From Mesocentrotus franciscanus (lineage: Eukaryota; Echinodermata; Echinoidea; Camarodonta; Strongylocentrotidae): a DNA stretch of 64,000 nt. Shown here one piece after another: positions 1 to 11,067 of this stretch. Position numbers and translations under genes: made by a program. The notes below the pieces were generated by a model, which saw only the letters and a program-made list of their open reading frames with translations, did not search any database and was not told where the DNA came from. The DNA lies in NCBI GenBank assembly GCA_037976565.1, contig CP137685.1:17953980-18017979 (forward strand). Reading direction: 5' to 3'. Each line of letters opens with the position of its first letter. The first letter of the stretch is position 1.

Positions 1-921
1 AACCCCAGGAGGAGGGGAAAGCCAGCGTAAAACATCATAAACCTGTCAGTGAAACTGACATGAACAAGATTCAAGACAGTCTAGTAGACTAGGACTCTTC
101 ATGTGGACTACAACGTAAAGTTTTCATCCACATTATAACCCATTTTGCGAACAGGGTAGAAGAAAATTTGCATGATATGAAGGCTGATGACTTTATTCTG
201 AGTAAACAAAATGGTCGCTGTTATTTCCGTATGGTCGACAAAGCTACAAAAAAATCAACTGGACGACGACTTGAAAAGCCAAGGAGGACGTATGTTCGAA
301 ATTCCTGGGAGTAGTACCGTAGGCGCCCTGTTGCAACACTTCTGAAATACAAGTCTAAACTAAATCTCAAACTGCCATATCTGTGGCAAAAATAAAAAAG
401 CTGCACGAGATGATTGACCATGGTATGACAATGCTCGAGTCAGAATTCACACTCTTGGAACTACGATGAAGACAGTCAGCATTGAAGCAGGGTGCTCGAC
501 TAAATACACGAATCATTGCTTGAGAGCAAAGTCAATCACCACACTTGATCATGCCGGATTTCCTTCAAGGGACACAATGACTGTTTCAGGACATAGATCT
601 GAAACCAGCATCAAACATTATGCCCAGCGAGCGACCAACAAAAAATGAAGATGAGTGACACAATATCTTCAGCCCTTGGTCTTCAAGGACAGCCGGACCA
701 GCAAAGTAGGCCTACGACTAGTCCTACTCAAAACCCAACACATGATGATACAACTGTATTGATGATTTCTTGGATATTTCCAATAGTCAAGGGAAACGTT
801 TGCTAGCTGAAAGGGAAAGCTTTACGATTGTTTCTCATACTGTTGAAAACAGAAATGTGCAAGTGCAAAATCAGAACCCGAATGCAACATTTAGCAACTG
901 CGTTGTAAACATTTACAACTA
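1..921 (+). pseudogene. Decayed Crypton tyrosine recombinase (DUF3504-like)
   Basis: Remnant of a Crypton DNA transposon, whose tyrosine recombinase cuts and joins DNA. Conceptual translation, with several frame shifts and stops, gives motifs in the expected order: an N-terminal part around 120-240 (HFANRVEENLHDM, then DDFILSKQNGRCYF), a WYDNARV-HTLG stretch around 420-465, then the catalytic core at 466-648 with YTNHCLR (Arg), SGHRSETSIKHYA (His, then the Tyr nucleophile). A tail ends near 919 in NPNATFSNCVVNIYN, typical of the family's C-terminus. The left end is cut by the window edge. It lies opposite to, and beyond the last visible exon of, the HERC-like gene, so it probably sits in that gene's next intron. 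Reading-frame damage says it is dead. Assignment to the Crypton/DUF3504 group rests on recalled family motifs. Confidence 0.75.
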
Positions 922-1034
922 AGCTAGTCTAAGTTAGAACCTAGACTAACTTTGGCCTTGTGTTCGTGTTTAATATTTGACTGACGTTAGACTCTATTTG
1001 CAAATTTAGAACCTTGACTTTTATCAAACGAAAT

Positions 1035-1262
1035 CAGATTTGTTACGGACGGACGGCAGCGTTACTATATCCCCTCCAATTTCGACGGCGAGGGGATAAC
1101 TAGCACTTCATCAGGTACCCATTTACACCAGAGTGGACAGTAGCAAATGTAGATTAATATCTTGTCAAAGGACATTAGTGCTGGGCTGGGATTTGCACCG
1201 TGTACCTTGTGACCTACATTCCAGTGGCTTATCCACTTAACCACAACACCTCTACATGTCAA
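1035..1262 (-). repeat. tRNA-derived SINE
   Basis: On the minus strand the first ~80 bases look like a tRNA: a box A-like TGGTTAAGTGG, then a box B-like GGTGCAAATCCC about 40 bases later. A unique body follows and the element closes near a GTCCGTCCGTAAC end. This is the layout of a tRNA-headed SINE transcribed by RNA polymerase III. No intact cloverleaf can be folded, so it is not a functional tRNA gene. Both ends are estimates. Confidence 0.6.
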
Positions 1263-1666
1263 GTTTTTAAATCACGTTTAAGACCTGGCCTCACGTTATA
1301 TAATTTAAGAATGTTGGCCAATGTATTCAATGGATTCATGGAGTACTCACTCTTTGAGGAAAGATGCATTGAGACATGCTGCTGATGAGAAGACCACCTC
1401 TGCAGTTTTTCTAACTTCTGGAGAAGGCGATACGTTTGGTACAAAGGTTGAGAGCTCTTTGATGAGCCCTTCGGTCAGGCAGGTTGGCTGCTGGTAAGGG
1501 GTAGGGTCCCTGAAGTCCAGAGGTAGTTCTGGATTCTACATTTAAAGAGAAGGATGTTATCTGGACTGATGTAAAATTATTTCTTACCTTTCTCGTTTTT
1601 TATATGTCAATTGGAAGGATAACATAGTAGAAATGTCTCTGAAAAGCATTTTTCTTTGAATGTCCT
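1263..1666. other. No recognisable feature
   Basis: Anonymous AT-rich sequence. The overlapping short open frames on both strands resemble no known protein and lack splice context. Probably intron of the HERC-like gene. Confidence 0.5.
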
Positions 1667-1941
1667 GGGGGTGTTTCACAAAGACTAAGATCGACTTTAA
1701 GTTGGACTTAACTATGGCAGGCCGTTCATGCCATTAGTTCCTCTAAGCATTCCTGGCATAGGTTTCTCAAGAGACGTACAAATCGTGGTCACAATTCTAC
1801 AGAATTTACATTTTTGATAATTCATTATTGAAGGAAAAAATATTATCTAAAGATCATAATAGTGAGAGCAAACAGTGGCATGAACGGCCTGCCATAGTTA
1901 AGTCCAACTTAAAGTCGATCTTAGTCTTTGTGAAACACTCC
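1667..1941. mobile_element. MITE family A, copy 1
   Basis: Terminal inverted repeats of about 40 bases start with GGGTGTTTCACAAAGACTAA and end with its complement (CTTAGTCTTTGTGAAACAC). A subterminal inverted pair, GGCCGTTCATGCCATT and AATGGCA-type GAACGGCC, lies inside. There is no coding capacity. A second copy, close to the same length and clearly alike, lies at 8798-9075, which establishes a family. The target duplication is not clear. Confidence 0.75.
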
Positions 1942-2862
1942 TCAGAACTCAACTTTATATTAAAATACTTTGTCATAGTCATGACAGAAGTTGAAATGCT
2001 CATCAATCTCTCTAAGACATGACCTACATTTTACATTACTGACAAAAATGTCATGCCTGTTGAGTTTCAACACATTTCATGAATATTTAGTTACTCATCC
2101 AGTTAAGAGGATATGAAAATATATCCTCATTACTAGATGAGAAATTTTACAGTGATTCCACAACATTTTGTTGGGACTGCCACTTACAGAGGTAACAGTA
2201 TTGACCAAAAATTGCATTTGGGGTCTAAATCCCAGAGAAGAATGCAAGAAATGGAAGTGAGGACAAAGTTTAAGAAATACAGAGCTAAACTCATTGAGCA
2301 ATATTCTACTAAAATGTAAACCCAACTCTCAGTTTAGACTTTTGCTAAAAATCTGGTTTAGCTAAGGAAGTTAGTCTGAGGTCTAAGTGCTCCTTTTGTT
2401 AAACATAATTTCAGCTGGATTAGTAAAATACAAACCAATCTTGTCCCACAGCAGGTCAGAGTTTTCTAAAGGGCGAAAGGAATCGGCTTATACTTCTCAA
2501 ATTGGCAACAATTATTTGTCTTTTCCACTGTTCATAGTTTGAAGAAAAAGTATATTAAATGGAACAGAGTGAATGAAAATTACATAAAATCAATAAGAAA
2601 TTGCCAATTTGTAGACAATATGGTAATTATACATTCATTTCCACTGCCAATTTAAAGACTTCAATGATTATTTTCGTTTAAATCTCTCTTATTCATGAAT
2701 AGCACAATGTACTGCAGCAGAAATGGGGTCAAATTTTCTGTAATTTTTTGTACTGTCTGCTTATTTACAATTTGTAATTCAGATCATTCTAGATCAAAAG
2801 GTTTACAAAAATAAAACATCACTAAAAGGCGATGATAAGCTGCTAGGGGTTAAAACACTTAC
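1942..2862. other. Probable intron downstream of the last visible HERC-like exon
   Basis: No exon with RCC1, SPRY or HECT similarity is seen on either strand. Low-complexity AT-rich DNA. Confidence 0.5.
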
Positions 2863-5800
2863 ATCTGCAGCATTTGTAGCTGTGCTGAAGCAGTGATGAC
2901 CCCTGCATATATACATCTCACGACACGACCCTTAGAACTACTGCTCTGTTCTGTGGAGCTGTGAGGAACCCAAGGACCTGGAACTCTTAGTGGATTGGAA
3001 CAGGACCTGGGTTCATCCTGGCCCAACTGGCCATGGATCCCTTGACCGAAGGCATACAGTCTGCCTTTGGAACCCTCCAAGACCAGTGTATGGTGTCTAG
3101 AAATAGAAAAAAGATATGGAAAAAAAATTCACATTTGCAGGTATATTTACAAAATTATGACATAGTCCACACCACAGCACTTTAATTTTTATCTGCTTTG
3201 TAGAAGATGACGATAGACCTCATTTGCAAATTAATCTACAAGTAGACCGGATATCAATAATACATTATCCTGTCTGCAATAAACTCGATAAACTTACTGC
3301 ATATATCTACAACAAATATATCATTTTCGACCCAGCGGGGCAACTCGCAGTATGTAACAACATAACCCTAGGCATCAACATGTTTCCAGAAAGCACTTGT
3401 AATGTATGTACGATTTATAGTGCTTAAAGAGCACAAAATGTAATGGCTATTTAACTTACTTTCCACAAGTCACCTGTGTGATATCACTCCCCATAAGGTC
3501 AATGACCTTTCTTGGGTTGACCTCATTGTAGTTTGACCCATGACCCAGCTGACCTTCTGACCCTTGGCCAAAAAGGAAGACACCTCCATCCTAACATAGA
3601 AAAATAGATGATTAAGTTTTGATTTCCTGCAACTTTGTAACGGTTCATCGTGGAGAAGATGGGCAAACTATTAAAAATGGGTCGAAAATCATATTCACTG
3701 TAAGCACAGCTCAAATTTGCACAAAAATGAGACTGCCTCATACACTTGAGTTGAGACTATTCACTCAAATTCCTTTTACCTTCTTTTGTTTGTTTGTTTT
3801 TTAGTTAATTTTTTATTCATCCTTTATAAAACACTTTCTACCAATATCATCTGGCAGAAAATGATTTTGGTAGTCTTGGACCTTCAGTGTACATATCTTT
3901 TGAGTTTGTGACAAAAAATATTTTGTTATTACAAGAGCTCAATATACCTGAACAAAATAAAATATGCTTTTGCAAGATTCACTTGAAATGCATCTCCATA
4001 AATGGAAATCAGTAGTAGTGATAGTACTTGTGGTTGTGGTAATGGTAGAGGTAATGGTAATAGTAATGACAGTCTGAGTGGTAGCGGTAATGGCAGTGGT
4101 AGTTGAAGTGGTTTAGGATGAACTACCGGTACCTAACCAGACTTACCGCAGTAAGCATGGCAGTGTGATCCTGTCCACATGATATGTGTTTCACCATCTG
4201 AGAGCGCATATTCCTGAGCAGTGTTGGATAAGATTTGTCTAGTTGAGAGGAGGAAATACAACCAAAGAAATTATATTAAATGAATTGCTGTGAAAGATTA
4301 AGTTTTGCACCAATTGAGTGAGCAAAACAAAAAAAATCGCTAATTGCACACAAAAAATCACTAATTGCAACAACAAAAAATCACAAATCTGAGTTTAAGG
4401 GGACAAATCACCTAAAATTGATTTTTTAATAGTGGGGTTCTAGCCTAGTATTCCATATCAAAAGTATCAACTTCAGATAATAATTCTTTTTTTTAATATT
4501 AAAAAAAAAGTTTCAATACCAAAATTGCACTCTAATCAAAGCTAAATTCAATGCACTTGCATTTTCAATTAACTTTTACCTTGTAGAGAAAATCATTAAA
4601 TGGCGAGTGTTTTGGGGGAAGAGTTTGTCATTTGAAAATAAACAAACACATTTTCTATGACTAATCTCCTTAAATTTGGGATGTGACAAGCCTTATATTT
4701 ACTCACTTTCTTTATTACCAAGGCCAAGTTGGCCTACATCATTCTTCCCCCAGCCAAAGACAGACCCTGAGATAGTGAGAGCAAAGGAATGAAAGCCTCC
4801 ACAAGCCACCCTGACTAGGGGTACACCGCGGAGAGAGGTGAGTTCGGTCGGCCGGTCCGTGTAGTTGGTCACTAACGTCCCAATACCCAGCTGGCCATAG
4901 GTGTTGTCGCCCCATGAAAAGAGCCTGCCATCTGTTGGTTGAGGAAAGAACAGTCACATATATATCTAAAGGCCCACATAAGGCACAATGTTTTAGAAAT
5001 GGGTCACATATGCCTATGCCCTCCCTCTGAAGTGATACAGGTAGATTTTAAAGCATGAAATAAAGTTTTCATAATACTATTTGGACCTCTAGTATTTCAT
5101 TATTTGCTCTGGGTAAAGCTTTCCAACCATTATTTTTTAATTCTTCATTTGTGTGTATGTGTTTGAATTTCATAATTAAAAGATCAGGCCAAACCAAACC
5201 AAGTCATAATTTCCCTAGCACCAACCATAAAGGGGGGAGGAGCTGTCAATGGGCCTTGTATCTTCCCTTGTGCTTACCTCGAGTCAGTGCCATTGAATGG
5301 AGCGAACCACAGCAGACTTTAACAAATTGGTAGGATGCAAGATGCTTTAGAATTCTGAAAATAAACAAAAAACTGTGAAATATGCAAAATACTTTTTAAA
5401 AACAGTTTAGAATTATCCAATAATACACAAAGCTTGAAGCTTGAATCCCACTGGAGAAAATTTCAATTTCATTACAGGAACCTGTAAATTGGCAACTCAA
5501 GTGGACAATAGCATGTGAAAGTAAGTCTCAATTCTGTTTGTAAGAGATAAACTGCAGCATTGATTGATGTTATAGATTTGGTAAATATGGGTGTTTCTGA
5601 GAATCATTAACTTCTTACATAGAGAAACCTGGAATTTAACAATTCAAACTACAGGTAGTGTGTGATTCTATCAAAGAGCTTCATGCACTTCTAGCTCACA
5701 ATTGCTTGACGTATAAGCCTAGCACTCTATTCTACATGCATTTAATCTGTAAGACTAAGACTAATCTTGACTAATACCTCTTGGCTGTAAACTGCACTTG

Positions 5801-6911
5801 TATGGAATATTGGTTTTAGCATTAAATTCTTACCACAATACACTGTTACCCTTGCTTGAGTATGTCTCACCTTTGAATTAAATTTTGAGAAACCGGCATA
5901 GCTAAATACAATGGAGAGTTTACCTTGGCCTTGGTTTGTTTTCGACATCCCCTGTTGCTAGGCCGCACTGACCCCGGTCATTCCGACCCCAGCCAAGGAC
6001 TTGACCCCTGTCTGAGACAGCCAGGGTATGGTCATCTCCACATGCCACATGCTTGATGACCACCGTTTCCAGCGCAGATACCTGAACTGTGAAAGGATGA
6101 AGAAAACTTGATTTTATAATTCCTGGGAACTAACTTGTTGCATGAATAAACTAGATATTCTCAACTCAAGCAGCTCGAATATAAAGAACAAATTCACTTT
6201 CCGGATACATATTTCTTTGCCTTTACGATTGGCTCCATACATAGAGGGTGCAATCCTTGAAGACAATGCCTGTAAAACATGTCTTACAACCTTTGCTCGA
6301 GACTGTCGTTTCAGACAATCAGGGGATTGACCAGATATTTCGGAGTCTCTTTCCCTTAGCCTTACCTGGGACTCCTAACATAAAGCTTGGCAATTAATCA
6401 ATGCAATCAATCACAAAAATCACTCGTGCAATCAATTGCTACACTTTGTATTATGGGACCCTAGTCAGATCTGATTCCTGTCTTGTCCAAGCAGGCCTTT
6501 GCTATGGGCTCTACACATATGTACAGCATTCCATCCTCTAGGACAATGCCTGTATGGTGCTTTCCTACACCCTAAAAAGTCTGCTACGGACCTTCTGTCA
6601 AGAGGATTTTGTTAGTAAATCTAGTAATAGAGAAAATGCAAAGAACTGGACAAACAAATTGGGAACTTGGTCTTACCTGGTCTGTACTGATTCCTGTCCT
6701 GTCCAAGCTGGCCTTTGCTATTGGCTCCACACATATACAGTGTTCCATCCTCCAGGACAATGCCTGTATGGTGCTTCCCACAGCTTATGCTCTGGACCCT
6801 TTGCCCAGACAAGGTAGTCACTTCTTTGGCCACCTCTTGGTGGGTCTGACCGCCGGTATTACCGATGCCCAGCTGACCCTCCATCGATGATCCCCAGCAG
6901 AATGTAGCCAT
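2863..6911 (-). CDS. HERC3/HERC4-like E3 ligase, 5' seven exons (RCC1 propeller), partial
   Basis: Seven minus-strand exons: 6677-6911, 5924-6086, 5278-5354, 4707-4931, 4147-4238, 3460-3590, 2863-3096. All have AG/GT borders and all phases join, giving 385 residues. The start at 6911 has an in-frame TAG seven codons upstream. The product opens MATFCWGSSMEGQLGIG and carries seven GQ(L/C)G motifs, one per RCC1 blade, with CGxxHT motifs between them (CGKHHTGIVL, CGDDHTLAV, CGSLHSMAL, CGGFHSFAL, CGQDHTAML, CGKHHTLVL). Residue spacing follows vertebrate HERC3/HERC4, including NPRKVIDLMGS in exon 6. In that family the propeller precedes a HECT ubiquitin-ligase domain. No HECT exon occurs in the window, so the gene either runs off the left edge or is truncated. 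The last visible donor is at 2862-2861. A stand-alone RCC1 protein is possible but less likely. Intron 1 contains decayed copies of exon 1. Confidence 0.85.
6213..6296 (-). pseudogene. Decayed partial copy B of HERC-like exon 1
   Basis: Within intron 1, the plus-strand stretch GCCTTTACGATTGGCTCCAT followed by GAAGACAATGCCTGTAAAAC matches the 3' half of exon 1 (GCCTTTGCTATTGGCTCCAC and CAGGACAATGCCTGTATGG). Read on the minus strand it keeps TGIVFKDCTLYV against TGIVLEDGTLYM in the exon. It is more diverged than copy A and has no good splice sites, so it is not a live exon. Confidence 0.65.
6461..6570 (-). pseudogene. Decayed partial copy A of HERC-like exon 1
   Basis: About 105 bases in intron 1 closely match the 3' half of exon 1 (6678-6785), for example GATTCCTGTCTTGTCCAAGC and GGACAATGCCTGTATGGTGC. 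The minus-strand reading keeps KHHTGIVLEDGMLYIC, then an extra base shifts the frame, so it cannot replace the exon. The exon's donor site is not preserved. It is a local tandem duplicate lying about 215 bases downstream of the real exon in the transcription direction. Confidence 0.85.
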
Positions 6912-7699
6912 TTTGCTGAGCTTTGCCTACAGAGGAGCACCCTTTATTGCAGCTGTATAAGGAATCATCAGTTAATAAATCATTATTTATTAATAATTAG
7001 CTGTAGTATCTAATTTTGAAAGAAATAATACTGTATATGTTACCCTAAACGATACATACAAATTGGCAGATAAACTTCTTTATCAAAGTTTATGTACCGG
7101 TAATATCCTGTATAAATTTGTACACTCAAAATTATACATTTCTAAAGTTAGACAGAAATTGTTATTACTGTGTGGCCTACATTTATTTTTAATTGGAGAG
7201 GGTTTACAATATTTATTTAATATACATCTTTTATGTGCTAGATGACAAATTCCTTGGAACAGAGATATTCTGATCAGCAATAAAGATTAAATCTGAGTCA
7301 AAAAGTATCTTAGTTAATTGTCGATATTCTTAAGTCTAAAAGCAGGGCTCAGAGTACACCTGGGCATCCACAATTTCACTCTGGACCCCCCTCCCCCACC
7401 CCACACCAATTTACAAGGACCTGGTGCACACAATCCCCTAATAGTAATACTTTGCTCCAGATCCCTAAGCCTGAGAAGTTACCAGACTAAAATTGGCTGT
7501 GGAGCCATCTTCAGACAGATTTAACTAGAAATATCGCAATCTGTATTGCCGCGCAATGCAAATGTATCCCCCGGCAGTGGCAGCTATTTTGTGTCATCCT
7601 TACGTTCGAAGGAGGGACAAAGATCCCCTCTCCATTCCCTGAAACAAAAGGATGACGTAGAGATCGCCACTAGTGGCTCGGACTATTGTCAAGACTAGG
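6912..7699. other. 5' flank of the HERC-like gene
   Basis: AT-rich sequence upstream of the minus-strand start codon, where the promoter and 5' UTR should lie. No convincing TATA or CpG cluster is seen. 7383-7410 is a short C-rich run. Confidence 0.4.
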
Positions 7700-8720
7700 A
7701 TAGGAGCAGCATCACCAAACCAATATGTGTGTAGATTAGAGTATAATGCATCTCTGTAGAAAATTTGAAAGAAATCTTTTAAGAAATGTGGCAGTTAGAG
7801 CGCACAAAGACAGCCACCAAAATACGACCTTTGACCCTATAAGATACGGAACACAGGTGGCAGCATCACCAAACACTAAAGATGTGTATATTGTACTAAG
7901 ACACACCTCCATACAACATTTGAAACAAATCCATCAAGAAATGTAGCAGTTAGAGCGCATAAAAGACATATGACCTTTGACCATATAAAAGATGGAACAA
8001 TGAGGGCAGCATCGCCCAAAAGTGTAGATTGTACTAAGATACATCTCCTTTCAAAATTTGAAAGAAATCCGTCATGACATATGACCTGCAGAGCGCACAA
8101 AAGACAGCCACCAAAATACGACCTTTGACCCTATAACATACGGAACACAGGTGGCAGCATCACCAAACACTAAAGATGTGTATATTGTACTAAGACACAC
8201 CTCCATGCAACATTTGAAACAAATCCATCAAGAAATGTGGCAGTGAGAGCGCATAAAAAACATATGACCTTTGACCATATAAAAGACGGAACAATGAGGG
8301 CAGCATCGCCCAAAAGTGTAGATGTGTAGATTGTACCAAGATACATCTCCTTTCAAAATTTGAAAGAAATCCGTCATGAAATATGACCTGCAGAGCGCAC
8401 ACTAGACACCCACCAAAATATGACCTTTGACCCTATAAAAGACGGAACACTGGAGGCATTATCAGCAAAATCTATAGGCTTGTAGATCGTACCAAGATAC
8501 ACCTTCATTCAAAATTTGAACAAAATCCCTTGAGAAATGTGGCCTATAAAGCACACACAAACCATCCACAAAAATATGGCCTTTACCCTATAGAAGACGA
8601 AACACTGAGGGCAGCATCACCAAAAGTTATAGGTGTGTAGATTATACCAAGATACACCTCCATACATAATTTGAAGAAAAAAATCCGTCAAGGAATGTGG
8701 CAGTTAGAGCGCACACAAGA
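7700..8720. repeat. Tandem array, ~150-bp unit (alternating subtypes), with TGACCTTTGACC sites
   Basis: Roughly six to seven diverged units repeat the order: a GTAGATTGTACTAAGATACA-like stretch, then AAAATTTGAAAGAAATCC, then a GCAGTTAGAGCGCA-like stretch, then TATGACCTTTGACCCTAT, then GGAACACTGAGGGCAGCATC. Adjacent units differ while alternate units match better (7860-7985 against 8160-8285), so a two-unit higher-order repeat is likely. Almost every unit has TGACCTTTGACC or one mismatch from it (near 7829, 7970, 8121, 8265, 8420), which is a direct-repeat-1 pair of AGGTCA half-sites on the minus strand. Confidence 0.8.
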
Positions 8721-8797
8721 ATATGGCGGCGGTGGCGGCGTGTGCTGCTGAATCCAAAGTACCCCACCGGCATACAATTACAAAAATGACTAGACAT

Positions 8798-9075
8798 GGG
8801 GGGTGTTTCACAAAGACTAAGATCGACTTCCAGTTGGACTTAAGTATAGACGGCCGTTCATGCCATTGTTTGCTCTCATCATTTACTGGCATTGGTCTCT
8901 CAAGGGACGTACAAATCATGGTAAAAATCTACAAAACTTACATGTTTTGATAATTCATTATTGAAGGAAAAAATATTGTCTAAAGATCATAATGGTGAGA
9001 GCAAACAATGGCACGAACGGCCTGTTATACTTAAGTCCAACTTAAAGTCGATCTTAGTCTTTGTGAAACACCCCC
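8798..9075. mobile_element. MITE family A, copy 2
   Basis: Ends GGGGTGTTTCACAAAGACTA and its complement TAGTCTTTGTGAAACACCCC. The interior matches the copy at 1667-1941, including ATTCATTATTGAAGGAAAAA. It abuts the tandem array on the left and MITE family B on the right. Confidence 0.8.
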
Positions 9076-9091
9076 ATGTAATACTTGTTAA

Positions 9092-9249
9092 TAGGGACTT
9101 TTAGAATTTACACGGCGAGCGTGGACTGCCACGGTGACATCCTTTTAAGGTAATGTGACGTCCTTTAAGGCACTGCCGGGCACGGGCCAGTGCCTTGAAA
9201 GAATGGCACACGTTGCAGTCACTACGACGTGCAAATCTAAAAGTCCCTA
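9092..9249. mobile_element. MITE family B, copy 1 (TAGGGAC ends)
   Basis: Inverted ends TAGGGACTTTTAGA and TCTAAAAGTCCCTA, with long internal complementarity (GGCACTGCC-GGGC-GGGCCAGTGCC hairpin) and flanking A/T consistent with insertion at TA. In this copy the inverted match extends outward as TACTTGTTA and TAACAAGTA. A second copy in the opposite orientation is at 42804-42968. Non-autonomous; Tc1/mariner-like by its TA-type ends, which is an inference. Confidence 0.75.
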
Positions 9250-9260
9250 ATAACAAGTAT

Positions 9261-11067
9261 AGGTGGGCTGTTCCAAGTGCATACCACACATGTTTAGTGA
9301 CATACTAAGTAGTTAAGATAACATTGGCATGATTTGACCTTATTTTTTGAAATAATTTATCCTCTTATTCAGGTCTATTAGTGTGCCAAATTTCATGTCT
9401 ATACAATGCATGGTTTTATAGAAACCATGTACAGTATATTTGACCTTTGACCCTCAAATCTAAATATCAAAATGAAATATGCATTTTCTCGAATTTGTTT
9501 TTTTATAAGAAATCATATCTCCGACTCATACTCTATCCAACTATGAATAAAAATTAATACACGACAAGGACTCAGATTTCCCATAGGGTTGTACTCAAAC
9601 GATTGACATTCTTCTCCCATAGATATAACACGCAAAATTAGGCATTTTATTACATTGTTTGTGATTGTATATGATAATATGTTATAATAGTCGAAGAAGA
9701 TCATAAAATCAAATTTAAAACGACGGCAAAAAAAAAAAAAAATTGACCCACCAGGAATCGAACTTGGGTCGCCGGAATGGGAGGCAAGTGCTATGACCAC
9801 TATACCAAAATAATCCACATAGACATTACACGTGAACGGAAAATGGAATTCTCAAATCCCACTTTGCAAGTGAAATATGAGCATGATCCCGGCATCTGAT
9901 CGAAAAATAAAGGGCACACTTGTGATAGCTTATTGTCTCAGCTACAACATACTCGAAGCTCAGCAAAACAAAACTAAAACGACGGAGATATTGCTCGCGA
10001 AAGACGGGAATGTAGAATCCAGTTTTGAAAAAAGTCATGTCCCATAGAGAATACACGCAAAATGTGAAAAATTGACATGCCTCCTTTAATCGCAAAAATA
10101 CGCCATGATGCCTTTGTCAAAATGAAAAATCGTGTGACTGCATTTGTAGAAATTGTCTCAGCTAGAACATATCAAAATTTGGAAGAAAATCGATCAATAT
10201 TTACAGAGATACAATCAATTTTCCAAAAATATGCTGACGTCATAATATGCAAATTGAAATTTTGAGTTCGGAGGCCATTATGATGACGTCATGAGTTAAT
10301 TGAGGGTCAAATGAGACATGAAATCATATCTCCGACTCATAATCTATCCAAATATGAAAAAAATTGGGAGTTCCCATCCATTCTGAAGAGTTACAATGAA
10401 TTTTGTATAGGCATGTTTTTGCCCATATATGCTATGTATTACAAGAGCTCGCGCACGGACATGTTTCTTGAACGGACGCTCATTGCGTTATTACTGGTCA
10501 GAAAAAGGTGAACAAGGTATCAAAATGCTTGGAAAAATGTGCCAAATATGATGACAAGAAAAATTGGCGATTCTATGTTGAAAAATGCCAGTACGCGCGA
10601 AAACGCGCGCATGCGCGTGTGTTTTGTAAAATGCTTAAAATGGCCTGAAACGTATTCAAAATGAATTTGAGACGATTTGGAGCATTTTGAAATTTTGCGC
10701 GCTAGCGCGCGGACGTACGCGCGCGTTTTGACCTGAAATTGACCGGACGGATATTGACCTTGATCATGATAAATATGAATGAGAAACGACTTTTCGTTAT
10801 GAAGATATGATCATGAGTAGATTTTCAGAAAATTTTACAAAATGGCGCCTAGATGACGTCATCAGTCAAGGTCAAGGTTGAAAACGTTATTGTGCTTTGT
10901 CCATATGCCTATACATTGTGTGCCAAATTTCAAGGCATTTGATTGAGCCATTTTCAAGTTATCTTGCTAACAAAAAGTGGGTCGAAATAAGAAAAATAAA
11001 GAAAGAAATAAATAAAGGCAATTTTAACGAAAACATAAAGGTGGTCTGTATTATATACAGCCCACCT
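9261..11067. mobile_element. Dispersed element with AGGTGGGCTGT ends and TGACGTCA sites
   Basis: Possible short inverted ends: AGGTGGGCTGT at 9261 and ACAGCCCACCT ending 11067. The body has repeated AAATCATATCTCCGACTCAT phrases (9510 and 10320), three perfect TGACGTCA palindromes (10234-10241, 10284-10291, 10854-10861), a CGCG-rich stretch (10590-10735) and GTCAAGGTCAAGG near 10868. There is no long open frame. The right part recurs in the second copy of the 10 kb segment (20629-21655). One element or several fused ones cannot be settled by eye. Confidence 0.4.
9736..9818 (-). repeat. tRNA-Gly-like SINE head or tRNA pseudogene
   Basis: The minus strand reads a box A-like TGGTATAGTGG, an anticodon-loop-like CTCCCAT as in tRNA-Gly(CCC), and box B AGTTCGATTCC, followed by a run of about 14 T that would stop RNA polymerase III. 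The acceptor and anticodon stems pair poorly, so it is not a working tRNA. Confidence 0.6.

Noticed and set aside
9736..9818. Functional tRNA-Gly gene
   Set aside because: Box A and box B look good, but the acceptor and anticodon stems do not pair properly. Better seen as a SINE head or pseudogene.
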